Shown here: positions 31,526 to 39,781 of the stretch, piece by piece
Layout: each line of letters starts with the position of its first letter
How positions within the stretch are numbered: position 1 is the stretch's first letter
NCBI RefSeq assembly: GCF_036388275.1
Contig: NZ_DASVSF010000107.1
Span: 1 to 64,000, forward strand
From: Longimicrobium sp.
Lineage (GTDB): Bacteria; Gemmatimonadota; Gemmatimonadetes; Longimicrobiales; Longimicrobiaceae
Length of the DNA: 64,000 nt
Direction: 5' to 3'
Translations under genes and position numbers: made by a program
The notes under the pieces: model-generated
Database searches by the model: none
What the model was told of the DNA's origin: nothing
Seen by the model: only the letters and a program-made list of their open reading frames with translations

Positions 31526-32555
31526 CCAGCCCGGCCTGTCGTACGCGGCCGCGGGCGTCGACATCGACGCGGCCCACCAGGCCATGAAGGGCGTGGCGGC
31601 GCTCGTCCGCTCCACCGCCACCGCGGACACGCTTTCGGAGCTGGGTTCGTTCGGCGGGCTGTACCGGGTGCCCCGCGGCGCGCGGCAGCCCGTGCTCGTC
31701 GCCTCCACCGACGGCGTGGGCACCAAGCTCAAGGTGGCGTTCTCGACGGGCCGCCACGGCACCGTGGGCGAAGACCTGGTCAACCACTGCGTCAACGACA
31801 TCCTGGTGCAGGGCGCCCGTCCGCTCTTCTTTCTGGACTACGTGGGCGTGGGGCGGCTGGAGCCGGGGGTGGTGGAAGAGCTGGTGTCGGGCGTAGCGCG
31901 CGGGTGCCGGAACAACGGGTGCGCGCTGCTGGGCGGCGAAACGGCCGAGATGCCCGACATGTATCAGGCCGGCGAGTACGACCTGGCGGGTACCATCGTC
32001 GGGATGGTCGAAGAAGACCGCGTTCTGGACGGCAAGCCGATTCGTGCGGGCGACGCCGTCGTGGCGCTCGCCTCCACCGGGCTGCACACCAACGGCTACT
32101 CGCTCGCGCGGCGCATCGTCTTCGACCGGCTGGGGCTCGGGGCGGATGCGCCCTTCCCCGGCGAGGACGCCAGCGTGGCCGACGTGCTGCTGCGTGTCCA
32201 CAAGTCGTACCTCCAGTCGTTGTATCCGCTGATCGAGGCGGGGCGGGTCCGCGGCCTGGCGCACATCACCGGCGGGGGGCTGGTGGACAACGTGCCCCGC
32301 ATCTTGCCGGAAGGGCTGGACGCGCGCATCGATCGCTCGACGTGGCAGGTGCCCAACCTTTTCCGCGTGCTGCAGCGGGAGGGCGGGGTAGAGGAGATGG
32401 AGATGTACCGCGCCTTCAACATGGGCTTGGGGATGGTGGCGGTGGTTGCCGCGGACGAGGCTGATGCCGTCGTGCGCGAGCTGTCCGCCGCGGGGGAGCA
32501 GGCATGGATCGCCGGGGAGATCGTCCCCGGCGCGGGCACGGTGGTCCTGAGCTGA
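31518..32555 (+). CDS. purM: Phosphoribosylformylglycinamidine cyclo-ligase
   Basis: ATP-dependent closure of the imidazole ring (FGAM to AIR) in purine synthesis. The 345-residue protein has SYAAAGVDIDAAHQA, ASTDGVGTKLKVAFSTGRH, NHCVNDILVQGARPLFFLDY, GGETAEMPDMY, GLHTNGYSLARRI and HITGGGLVDNVPRILP, all standard PurM blocks. Start GTG 31518 overlaps the end of the kinase gene. Length is normal. Confidence 0.97.
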   Translation: MSDQPGLSYAAAGVDIDAAHQAMKGVAALVRSTATADTLSELGSFGGLYRVPRGARQPVLVASTDGVGTKLKVAFSTGRHGTVGEDLVNHCVNDILVQGARPLFFLDYVGVGRLEPGVVEELVSGVARGCRNNGCALLGGETAEMPDMYQAGEYDLAGTIVGMVEEDRVLDGKPIRAGDAVVALASTGLHTNGYSLARRIVFDRLGLGADAPFPGEDASVADVLLRVHKSYLQSLYPLIEAGRVRGLAHITGGGLVDNVPRILPEGLDARIDRSTWQVPNLFRVLQREGGVEEMEMYRAFNMGLGMVAVVAADEADAVVRELSAAGEQAWIAGEIVPGAGTVVLS

Positions 32556-32565
32556 GGAGGATGGG

Positions 32566-33615
32566 ATGCGGGTGAACAACATGCGCGCCGCGATCGCCGC
32601 GGCGCTGGTAGTGAGCGCGGCCCCGCTGGCCGCGCAGGGCGACATCGAGACGGTCTGCAACGAGTTTTCGGGGAACAGCCAGGCGCAGAGCCGGTGCGCG
32701 GCGGTGGCGCAGGCCGTGGACGCGGCGCAGCCGCAGCTGGGCATCCTGCTGGCGGGCGGCAACCCCACCCTGGGCACCGCCAGCACGGGCGGCGTGCGGC
32801 TGGGGCTGATTCCGCGCTTCAGCGTGACGGCGCGCGTGAACGTGGTGGCCGCGCGGCTTCCGGACATCCGTGAGGTGCAGTCCAGCGGCGGCAGCGTGGA
32901 CGTGGACGAGTTCCGCGTGCCGGCGCCTGCGGTGGGCGCCAACGTTTCCCTGGGCCTGACGAACGGCTTCAGCGTCGCCCCGATGATCGGCGGATTCGGC
33001 GCCATCGACCTGCTGGGCGGCGTGACGGTGCTGCCGCTGGAGTTGGCGGGCGACGATTTCGGCGACAATGCGTTCTCGTGGGGCGCCGGTGCCCGCGTGG
33101 GGCTGATGCGCGAGTCGTTCATCACCCCCGGCATCTCGGTGTCGGTGATGTACCGCAACCTGGGCGAAATCCAGTTCGGCGACGTCTGCGAGGGCAGCGA
33201 AGTGAGCGTGGGGGGAAACCGCAGCACCTGCGCGGGCGAGGGCGACTTCGGCGAGATCAACTTCGGACTCACCAACCTCAGCGGCCGCGCCGCCATCAGC
33301 AAGCGGCTTCTTGGATTGGGGCTCACCGCTGGCGTGGGCTACGACAAGTTCAACACCGACGCCAATTTCGCCTTCCGCAGCCCGGTGATCGCCGGGACGA
33401 CGGAGCAGATCATCCGCTTCGAGGACGTCGAGGTCGACAACGACCGCTGGTCGGCGTTCCTGGACGGATCGTTCACGCTGCTGTTCGGCTCCATCGTGGG
33501 CGAGATCGGCTGGATGCAGGGCGCCGATCCCATCGGCAACTTCCCCAGCACCAGCGACTTCGACCCGAAGGAAGGCACCTGGTACGGCAGCGCGGGCATA
33601 CGGCTGTCGCTGTAG
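32566..33615 (+). CDS. Secreted beta-rich protein, probable outer-membrane barrel
   Basis: A 349-residue protein with a Sec signal (AAIAAALVVSAAPLAAQG) behind an ideal GAGGA ribosome site. A short N-terminal part has two cysteines (ETVCNEFSG and SRCAAVAQAV), then alternating amphipathic strands (VRLGLIPRFSVTARVNVVAA, VGANVSLGLTNGFSVAPMIG, GLGLTAGVGYDKFNTDANF) end in WYGSAGIRLSL, a typical aromatic-terminated final barrel strand. A CEG..STCAGEG pair may form a loop disulfide. Ligand or transport role unknown. Confidence 0.75.
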   Translation: MRVNNMRAAIAAALVVSAAPLAAQGDIETVCNEFSGNSQAQSRCAAVAQAVDAAQPQLGILLAGGNPTLGTASTGGVRLGLIPRFSVTARVNVVAARLPDIREVQSSGGSVDVDEFRVPAPAVGANVSLGLTNGFSVAPMIGGFGAIDLLGGVTVLPLELAGDDFGDNAFSWGAGARVGLMRESFITPGISVSVMYRNLGEIQFGDVCEGSEVSVGGNRSTCAGEGDFGEINFGLTNLSGRAAISKRLLGLGLTAGVGYDKFNTDANFAFRSPVIAGTTEQIIRFEDVEVDNDRWSAFLDGSFTLLFGSIVGEIGWMQGADPIGNFPSTSDFDPKEGTWYGSAGIRLSL

Positions 33616-33669
33616 GAAGTGCGTGAGTGCGTGAGCGGCGCGTCGGCAACTGACGCACACTCCCGCGGC

Positions 33670-33788
33670 CTGTCATCCAGAGGCCCGAGCGCACCAAACT
33701 CGCACGTAGCACAACCGTCGCAGGGCCGTGGGATCTAGCCGAGGCCACGAACAAGCCGCGGCGCGGCAGCGGCACGAAACCCCGAGCC
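33670..33788 (+). repeat. Family B repeat, copy 3, with a short-dyad element
   Basis: CTGTCATCCAGAGGCCCGAG, GGGATCTAGCC, GCGCGGCAGCGGCACG. It is followed at 33822-33871 by GCGACT-ga-AGTCGC and AAGTCCACCTTCGTGGACT. The gap 33616-33927 holds only these and the hairpin at 33884. Confidence 0.75.
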
Positions 33789-33883
33789 GCGTCCCTGGGG
33801 CCGTTACCCGACCCCGTGACGGGCGACTGAAGTCGCAGCAACGACCACACGAAGTCCACCTTCGTGGACTGGCTGATCATCGT

Positions 33884-33920
33884 GCCGGGGCGGGTGCCAA
33901 GCCCGCCCCGGCTTCGTTTT
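33884..33920 (+). terminator. Strong hairpin directly upstream of ribD (terminator or attenuator)
   Basis: Perfect 11-bp stem GCCGGGGCGGG / CCCGCCCCGGC, loop TGCCAAG, tail TTCGTTTT. The tail ends eight bases before the ribD GTG and touches its ribosome site. It could end upstream transcription or attenuate ribD. No FMN riboswitch consensus is visible. Confidence 0.75.
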
Positions 33921-33927
33921 GGGGGCC

Positions 33928-35019
33928 GTGACCGAAGTCAGCGAGCAGGATCACGGGTGGATGCGGCGGGCGATCGCGCTCGCGGCGAACGGGTGGGGCA
34001 GGGTGGCCCCGAACCCGATGGTCGGCTGCGTGATCGTGCGCGACGGGGAAGCGGTCGGCGAGGGATGGCACACGGAGTACGGCCGCCCCCACGCCGAGCC
34101 CGAGGCTCTGCGCGCCGCGGGCGAGCAGGCGCGCGGCGCCACGGCTTACGTCTCGCTGGAGCCGTGCAGCCACTGGGGAAAGACACCGCCGTGCACCGAC
34201 GCGCTGATCGCGGCCGGCGTGCGGCGCGTCGTTTTCGGCGGGTTCGATCCCAATCCCAAGGCGTCCGGCGGCGCGGACGTGCTCCGCGCCGCGGAGATCG
34301 ACGTGGTCGGTGGCGTGGAGGAGCAGGCGGTCCGCGACCAGAACGCCGTCTTCTTCCACGCCCACTCGCCGCTCGGCGCCGAGCGCCCGTTCATCGCGCT
34401 GAAGCTGGCGATGTCGCTCGACGCCCGCATCGCCGACCGCGACGGGCGCTCCGTCTGGATCACCGGTGAAGAGTCACGAGCCGAGGTGCACCGCCTCCGC
34501 GCCGGCTACGACGCCGTGGCAGTCGGCATCGGCACCGCCTTGGCGGACGATCCGCAGCTGACGGTGCGTGGTCCCCTGAAGCCGCGCATCCCACCTACGC
34601 GCATCGTGTTCGACCGCACGCTGCGGCTGCCGCTTGATTCTACTCTCGTCCGCACCGCCGGTGAGGTCCCCACGTGGGCCGTCACCGGCTCCGGCGCCGC
34701 GGACGACGGCCGGCGCGCGCTGGAGCAAGCTGGCTTAAAGATCGTCATCGGGCAGTCGCTTCCGGAGCAACTGCGTGCGCTCCGCGATGCCGGCCTGCGG
34801 TCGATGTTCGTTGAAGGCGGCTCTGTTCTCGCCTCCGCGCTGCTGTCCGCAGACGTCGTGGATCGCATGTACCTGTTCTATGCGCCAGTCCTCATCGGCC
34901 CCGAGGGGATGGCACCGTTCGGCGGCATCTCCAGCCCGCCGCTCGGCGACGCGGTGCGCTGGCGCCCAATTGAGACGCGGGAGTTCGGATCCGATACGAT
35001 GGTCACACTGGCGCGGTAA
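33928..35019 (+). CDS. ribD: Bifunctional pyrimidine deaminase/reductase RibD
   Basis: Second and third steps of riboflavin synthesis. The 363-residue protein has a deaminase domain (about 5-145) with zinc ligands in RPHAEPEAL and LEPCSHWGKTPPCTDA and the opening WMRRAIALAANGWGRVAPNPMVGC. A reductase domain (about 150-363) follows: RPFIALKLAMSLDARIAD, SVWITGEESRAEVHRLRAGYDAVAVGIGTALADDP, MFVEGGSVLASALL. Start GTG 33928 follows GGGGGCC. It lies about 730 bp from ribE, separated by repeats, so it may be a separate transcript. Confidence 0.94.
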   Translation: MTEVSEQDHGWMRRAIALAANGWGRVAPNPMVGCVIVRDGEAVGEGWHTEYGRPHAEPEALRAAGEQARGATAYVSLEPCSHWGKTPPCTDALIAAGVRRVVFGGFDPNPKASGGADVLRAAEIDVVGGVEEQAVRDQNAVFFHAHSPLGAERPFIALKLAMSLDARIADRDGRSVWITGEESRAEVHRLRAGYDAVAVGIGTALADDPQLTVRGPLKPRIPPTRIVFDRTLRLPLDSTLVRTAGEVPTWAVTGSGAADDGRRALEQAGLKIVIGQSLPEQLRALRDAGLRSMFVEGGSVLASALLSADVVDRMYLFYAPVLIGPEGMAPFGGISSPPLGDAVRWRPIETREFGSDTMVTLAR

Positions 35020-35100
35020 CTCGCCGTTGCGACGGCACGGCTGTGCGCCGGCGGGAGAACTTCACACCCGTTTCGGCCGGGTTCTGCGCATCCGCGGCGG

Positions 35101-35250
35101 CCCATCCCCAACCCTTCCCCCGCAAACTGCGCGGGGGAAGGGAGCTAGCCGGGTGCTCGTGGCAAGCGGGACGCACTGGGCTGGCGGGAGCAGTCCGCGA
35201 AGGCGGACTTTGGGCCGTCGTTGCCGCGGATTCATCCGCCCCAGCAGAGC
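35101..35250. repeat. Hairpin and short-dyad repeats
   Basis: At 35101-35148 lies CCCTTCCCCCGC-aaactg-CGCGGGGGAAGGG. At 35189-35250 lies the short-dyad element with AGTCCGC..GCGGACT followed by GCCGAGGCCTCGGC. Confidence 0.65.
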
Positions 35251-35268
35251 CGAGGCCTCGGCAAAGGT

Positions 35269-35372
35269 GACCGCTGCCGCGCCCCAGCATCAAGGTGTCC
35301 TCGGCTAGATCCCACGGCGCGCGGAGGTCGGATTACGGGCCGGTTCGGTGCCCTCGCGCCTCTGGATGACAG
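35269..35372 (-). repeat. Family B repeat, copy 4
   Basis: Reverse orientation: GACCGCTGCCGCGCCC, GGCTAGATCCCACGGC, then GCCTCTGGATGACAG. Arranged in tandem with copy 5. Confidence 0.8.
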
Positions 35373-35415
35373 AGGGTTGCGCACCAATGATTTGGATGCG
35401 CACCCACCTGGTGTG

Positions 35416-35451
35416 TACCCCCTCTCCCACGCTGTTTGTGGGAGAGGGTGG
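35416..35451. repeat. CTCTCCCAC/GTGGGAGAG hairpin repeat
   Basis: Copy of the hairpins at 30216 and 41059, here between family B copies 4 and 5. Confidence 0.6.
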
Positions 35452-35508
35452 ACGAGCATAAGCGAGGACGGGTGAGGGCCCCACGGAGGCGGAGGCCTCG
35501 GCCTCCGT

Positions 35509-35652
35509 GACCGCTGCCGCGCCCCAGCATCGAGGCATCCTCAGCTAGATCCGACGGCGCCCGGAGGGTGGAGTGCGGGCCGGTTCGGTGCGCTCGCGCC
35601 TCTGGATGACAGAGGGTGAGATCGGCCCCGCGCCTCTGGATGACAGAGGGTG
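35509..35652 (-). repeat. Family B repeat, copy 5, with a duplicated end
   Basis: Full copy 35509-35612. Its right end (GCCTCTGGATGACAGAGGGT plus GAGATCGGCCCC) is then repeated once more to 35652, a short tandem expansion. The gap 35020-35748 contains no gene; a GCCCGCGCC-gatgat-GGCGCGGGC hairpin (35696-35719) lies 30 bp before ribE. Confidence 0.75.
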
Positions 35653-35748
35653 AGATCGGCCCCTCGCCAGCGCCGTGCTAAGAGCGTAAGTTTGCGCCCG
35701 CGCCGATGATGGCGCGGGCGTCGTCACATCGCACGAAACCGGATCGCC

Positions 35749-36405
35749 TTGTTCACGGGCATCGTAGAAGAAGTCGGCACCGTCGCCGCCGTGGAGCCCG
35801 AGGGCAACGGCGTGATCTTCACCGTGCACGCCAGCACCGTACTGGACGCCATGGGCCTGGGCGACAGCGTCGCCATCGAGGGCGCCTGCCTGACGGTGAC
35901 GTCGTTCAGCGATGACGGCTTCACCGTGCAGGCCATCGGCACCACGCTGGAGCGCACGACGTTCGGCGGCTTCCGGCCGGGGCGCCGCGTGAACCTGGAG
36001 CGCGCGCTGGCGTTCGGGGCGCGGTTGGGCGGGCACCTGGTCGCGGGGCACGTGGACGGCGTCGGCAGGGTGACGCGCATCGAGCCGCGCGAAGAGCTGG
36101 TGCTGATCGACTTCAAGCTGCCCGAGGAAGTGGTCGGCGTGACGGTGCTGCACGGGTCCATCACGCTCAACGGCATCAGCCTGACGGTAAACGACCTGCC
36201 GGAACCGGGCGTCTGCCAGGTATCCATCATCCCGTTCACCTGGGATCACACCTCCATCAGCGACTTGAAGGTCGGGGATGCGGTGAACGTGGAGGGCGAC
36301 ATGATCGGCAAGTTCGTGCGCAACCTTCTGGGCGCCCCCGTGCGCGGTGGCGAACCCGGCGGCGCGGCCCGCGAGCACGTTCTGCGCGCGTGGGGGTACC
36401 AGTGA
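35749..36405 (+). CDS. ribE: Riboflavin synthase, alpha subunit
   Basis: Dismutates two lumazines to riboflavin. The 218-residue protein consists of two lumazine-binding repeats: MFTGIVEEVGTVAAVEPEGN with DSVAIEGACLTVTS, then GGHLVAGHVDGVGRV with SITLNGISLTVND. The N-terminal MFTGIVE is diagnostic and fixes the TTG start at 35749. Its stop overlaps the GTG of the beta-lactamase-like gene (GTGA). Confidence 0.95.
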   Translation: MFTGIVEEVGTVAAVEPEGNGVIFTVHASTVLDAMGLGDSVAIEGACLTVTSFSDDGFTVQAIGTTLERTTFGGFRPGRRVNLERALAFGARLGGHLVAGHVDGVGRVTRIEPREELVLIDFKLPEEVVGVTVLHGSITLNGISLTVNDLPEPGVCQVSIIPFTWDHTSISDLKVGDAVNVEGDMIGKFVRNLLGAPVRGGEPGGAAREHVLRAWGYQ

Positions 36406-37442
36406 CCGCGCGGCTGCTCGCCCTCGTGCTCGCGGCCGCGGCGTGCGATGCGCCCGCGCCACGGGCGGACGCCGCGGCGCCGGAGAGCACGCAGGCCGTG
36501 GCGGATACCGCAGCACCGGCACCGAGTGCGCCCGCCGCGGAGACCATCGACAGCCTGGCCGCGATCGTCGCCTCGTCCGGCGGCAGCGTGGGGATCGTCG
36601 CGGTGCACGTGGAGACGGGGCGGCGCGTGGAGCACCTGCCGGCGGAAGCGTTCCCGATGGCGAGCACGTACAAGCTCCCCATCGTGCTCGCCGTCCTGAC
36701 CCAGGTGGACAGCGGCCGCATCTCGCTGGACGATTCGGTCGACGTGATGCCGTCCGACTTCCGCATCGGCCCCAGCCAGATCGCCGATTCGGTCGGCGCG
36801 GGGGGCGGCAAGGCGACCGTCGGCGCGATGATCCGGTCGGTGATGATGTACAGCGACAACACCTCCGCCGACCGCCTGATGCGGCTGGCGGGCGGCCCGC
36901 AGGCGGTGATGGCGCACGTCCGGTCGCGCAACGTCGACGGCATGCGGATCGACCGCTACGAAGGCGAGGTGCACTGGCAGTACAACGGCGTAAAGGACGT
37001 TCCTCCGCCGGACCAGTGGACCGTGGCCGAGTTCAATCGTCGCATCGCCGCCGTCCCCGCGGCGGAAAAGGAAGCGGCGCACGCGCGGTTCTGGGACGAT
37101 CCGCGCGACACGTCTACCCCCGCGGCGTTCGCGGCGCTGCTCGTGCAGGTGCAGCGTCGGGACGGGCTTTCCGCCACCAGCCAGCGCGTTCTGCTGGATG
37201 CCATGGAGCGCTCGCCGACCGGGCGCGGCCGCATCCGCGCGCTGCTGCCGTCGGGGACCACGGTGGCCGATAAGACGGGTACCATCGGCCGCACGACCAA
37301 CGACGTCGGCCTGATCACCCTGCCAGACGGGTCGCACGTGGCGCTAGCGGTGATGGTGAAGATGTCGACGCGCACCAACGCGGACGAGGAGCGCACCATC
37401 GCCCGGGTGGCGCGGGCCGTGTACGCCCACTTCGCGCGATAG
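36402..37442 (+). CDS. Class A beta-lactamase (PER-like subclass), lipoprotein
   Basis: A 346-residue serine beta-lactamase-fold protein with lipoprotein signal LLALVLAAAAC|D and a long Ala/Pro/Thr linker. Catalytic motifs are intact: ASTYK (Ser70-x-x-Lys73), MYSDN (Ser130-Asp-Asn), RYEGEVH (Glu166 and His170, as in PER/CME enzymes rather than the usual Asn170) and DKTGTIG (Lys234-Thr-Gly). Ends NDVGLITLPDG..ALAVMVK. A longer stretch than in PER follows the Glu166 region (about 50 residues to TPAAFAALL). It overlaps ribE by GTGA and precedes ribBA by 40 bp, an odd place. Activity is likely but unproven. Confidence 0.88.
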   Translation: MTARLLALVLAAAACDAPAPRADAAAPESTQAVADTAAPAPSAPAAETIDSLAAIVASSGGSVGIVAVHVETGRRVEHLPAEAFPMASTYKLPIVLAVLTQVDSGRISLDDSVDVMPSDFRIGPSQIADSVGAGGGKATVGAMIRSVMMYSDNTSADRLMRLAGGPQAVMAHVRSRNVDGMRIDRYEGEVHWQYNGVKDVPPPDQWTVAEFNRRIAAVPAAEKEAAHARFWDDPRDTSTPAAFAALLVQVQRRDGLSATSQRVLLDAMERSPTGRGRIRALLPSGTTVADKTGTIGRTTNDVGLITLPDGSHVALAVMVKMSTRTNADEERTIARVARAVYAHFAR

Positions 37443-37482
37443 CGGAGTCCATATTTTTGATCTTGCAGACGGCGAGGGAGAG

Positions 37483-38706
37483 ATGCCGTTCGATACGATA
37501 GAAGAAGCGCTGCGGGACATCCGCGACGGCAAGATGGTGATCGTCGCCGACGACGAGGACCGCGAGAACGAGGGCGACCTCGTCTGCGCGGCCTCGGCCG
37601 TTACGCCCGAGATCATCAACTTCATGGCCACGCACGGCCGCGGGCTGATCTGCTTGGCGCTCACCGCCGAGCGCGCCGACGAGCTGGACCTGAAGCCGAT
37701 GAGCGAGCACAACACCGAGGCGCTGCAGACGGCGTTCACGGTGTCCATCGATGCCGCCCATCGCTTCGGCGTCACCACGGGCATCAGCGCGTGGGACCGG
37801 GCCAAGACCATCCAGGTGTGCCTGGACCCGGCGACCAAGCCGGGAGACCTGCGCCGTCCGGGCCATGTCTTTCCGCTGCGCGCCCGCGCCGGCGGCGTGC
37901 TGCGGCGCGTGGGGCAGACGGAAGCGTCGGTGGACCTGGCGCGCCTGGCGGGCCTGGAGCCCGCCGGCGTGATCTGCGAGATCCTGAACGAAGACGGCAC
38001 CATGGCGCGCCGTCCGCAGCTGGAGGAGTTCGCCGCGCGCCACGGGCTGAAGTTCATCACCGTCGCGCAGATCGTGGCCTACCGGCTGAAGCGCGAACGC
38101 CTGGTGCACCGCGAGGCGGAGGCCGTGATCCCCACGCCCACGGGCGACTGGCGGATCATCGCCTACCGCAACGACGTGGACCAGCACGAGCACGTGGGGA
38201 TGGTCAAGGGCGAGGTGCAGGGGCAGGACCGCGTGATGGTCCGCATGCACTCCGAGTGTCTGACGGGTGACGTGTTCCACTCCATGCGCTGCGACTGCGG
38301 CGAGCAGCTGGAAGCGGCCATGCGGCAGATCGACGCCGAGGGACGCGGAGTGATCGTGTACCTGCGGCAGGAGGGGCGCGGCATTGGGCTGGTGCACAAG
38401 CTTCGCGCCTACAACCTGCAGGACCAGGGGATGGACACGGTGGAAGCCAACGAGGCGCTGGGCTTCCGCGCCGACCTGCGCGACTACGGCATCGGCGCGC
38501 AGATCCTGCTGGACCTGGGGCTGCAGTGCGTGCGCATTCTGACGAACAACCCCAAGAAGATCGTGGGGCTGGACGGCTACGGGCTGTCCGTGTCGGAGCA
38601 GGTTCCGCTGTCGGTGGAGCCCAACCCGCACAACAGCGGCTACCTGCGCACCAAGCGCGACCGGATGGGGCACCTGTTCTCGCTCGAAGGCGAGGACGCG
38701 GCATAG
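37483..38706 (+). CDS. ribBA: Bifunctional DHBP synthase / GTP cyclohydrolase II
   Basis: Supplies both precursors of riboflavin. The 407-residue protein has an N-terminal RibB domain (about 1-200): VIVADDEDRENEGDLVCAA, FMATHGRGLICLAL and GHVFPLRARAGGVLRR. The C-terminal RibA domain (about 208-400) has HSECLTGDVFHSMRCDCGEQL with the three zinc cysteines, YLRQEGRGIGL and ILTNNPKKI. Both catalytic sets are complete. Standard length. Confidence 0.96.
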   Translation: MPFDTIEEALRDIRDGKMVIVADDEDRENEGDLVCAASAVTPEIINFMATHGRGLICLALTAERADELDLKPMSEHNTEALQTAFTVSIDAAHRFGVTTGISAWDRAKTIQVCLDPATKPGDLRRPGHVFPLRARAGGVLRRVGQTEASVDLARLAGLEPAGVICEILNEDGTMARRPQLEEFAARHGLKFITVAQIVAYRLKRERLVHREAEAVIPTPTGDWRIIAYRNDVDQHEHVGMVKGEVQGQDRVMVRMHSECLTGDVFHSMRCDCGEQLEAAMRQIDAEGRGVIVYLRQEGRGIGLVHKLRAYNLQDQGMDTVEANEALGFRADLRDYGIGAQILLDLGLQCVRILTNNPKKIVGLDGYGLSVSEQVPLSVEPNPHNSGYLRTKRDRMGHLFSLEGEDAA

Positions 38707-38710
38707 AAGG

Positions 38711-38850
38711 GAAGTACCAAGTGCCAGGTACCTAGTGCCAGGGATTCGCGGCACCTGGGCTTGATGCGTGGCACTCGGCACTCCGTACTTGGCACTCGGT
38801 ACTTGGTACTTTGCACTCAGTACCTGGTACTTGGCACTAGAACCTTGGTA
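38711..38850. repeat. Inverted and tandem repeat (GTACTTGGCACT words) between ribBA and ribH
   Basis: The left arm 38711-38742 reads AAGTACCAAGTGCCAGGTAC plus CTAGTGCCAG. The right part 38765-38850 repeats GGCACTCGGTACTTGGTACT-like units four to five times in the opposite sense. The arms can pair, giving a large imperfect hairpin just before the ribH start. Confidence 0.75.
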
Positions 38851-38855
38851 CTCTC

Positions 38856-39346
<491 letters not shown>

Positions 39347-39350
<4 letters not shown>

Positions 39351-39781
39351 ACAACCGGAGCCGTGCCCGCGGCTGGGCGCTGCAGGCGCTGTACGCGTGG
39401 GAGCAGCGCGGCGGCGACGTGTCCCAGGCGATTCCCGTTCTCCACGGCCTGTTCGAAAATCTTCGAGTGTCGCCCGCCAACCGGCCGTATTCCGAGGTCC
39501 TCGTGCGCCTGGTGGCGACAAACCTGCCGCGGATCGACCGCGCCATCGTGGAGTCGCTCACCAACTGGCGGATGGAGCGCCTTTCGGTGATCGACCGCGC
39601 CATCCTGCGGCTGGGGACGGCGGAGATGATGTTCGTGGACGACGTACCGGCCCGGATGGTGATCCGCGAGGCCATGCAGCTCGCGGAAAAGTACGGCACC
39701 CACGAGAGCGCCCGGTTCGTGAACGGCGTGCTGGACGCGGTGATGCGGCGGGTGGCGCCCGGGGAGTCTGCCCCGGCGTGA
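39347..39781 (+). CDS. nusB: Transcription antitermination factor NusB
   Basis: Binds boxA RNA with NusE for rRNA antitermination. The 144-residue all-helical protein has RARGWALQALYAWEQRGGD, ERLSVIDRAILRLGTAEMMF, PARMVIREAMQLAEKYG and SARFVNGVLDAVMRR, the canonical NusB blocks. Start GTG 39347 has AAGGAGG seven bases upstream, inside the end of ribH. The ribH-nusB order is common in bacteria. Confidence 0.95.

Noticed and set aside
35653..35748. Possible FMN riboswitch before ribE or ribD
   Set aside because: No RFN consensus words (GGGTGAAATTCCC or similar) could be found; only simple hairpins are present.
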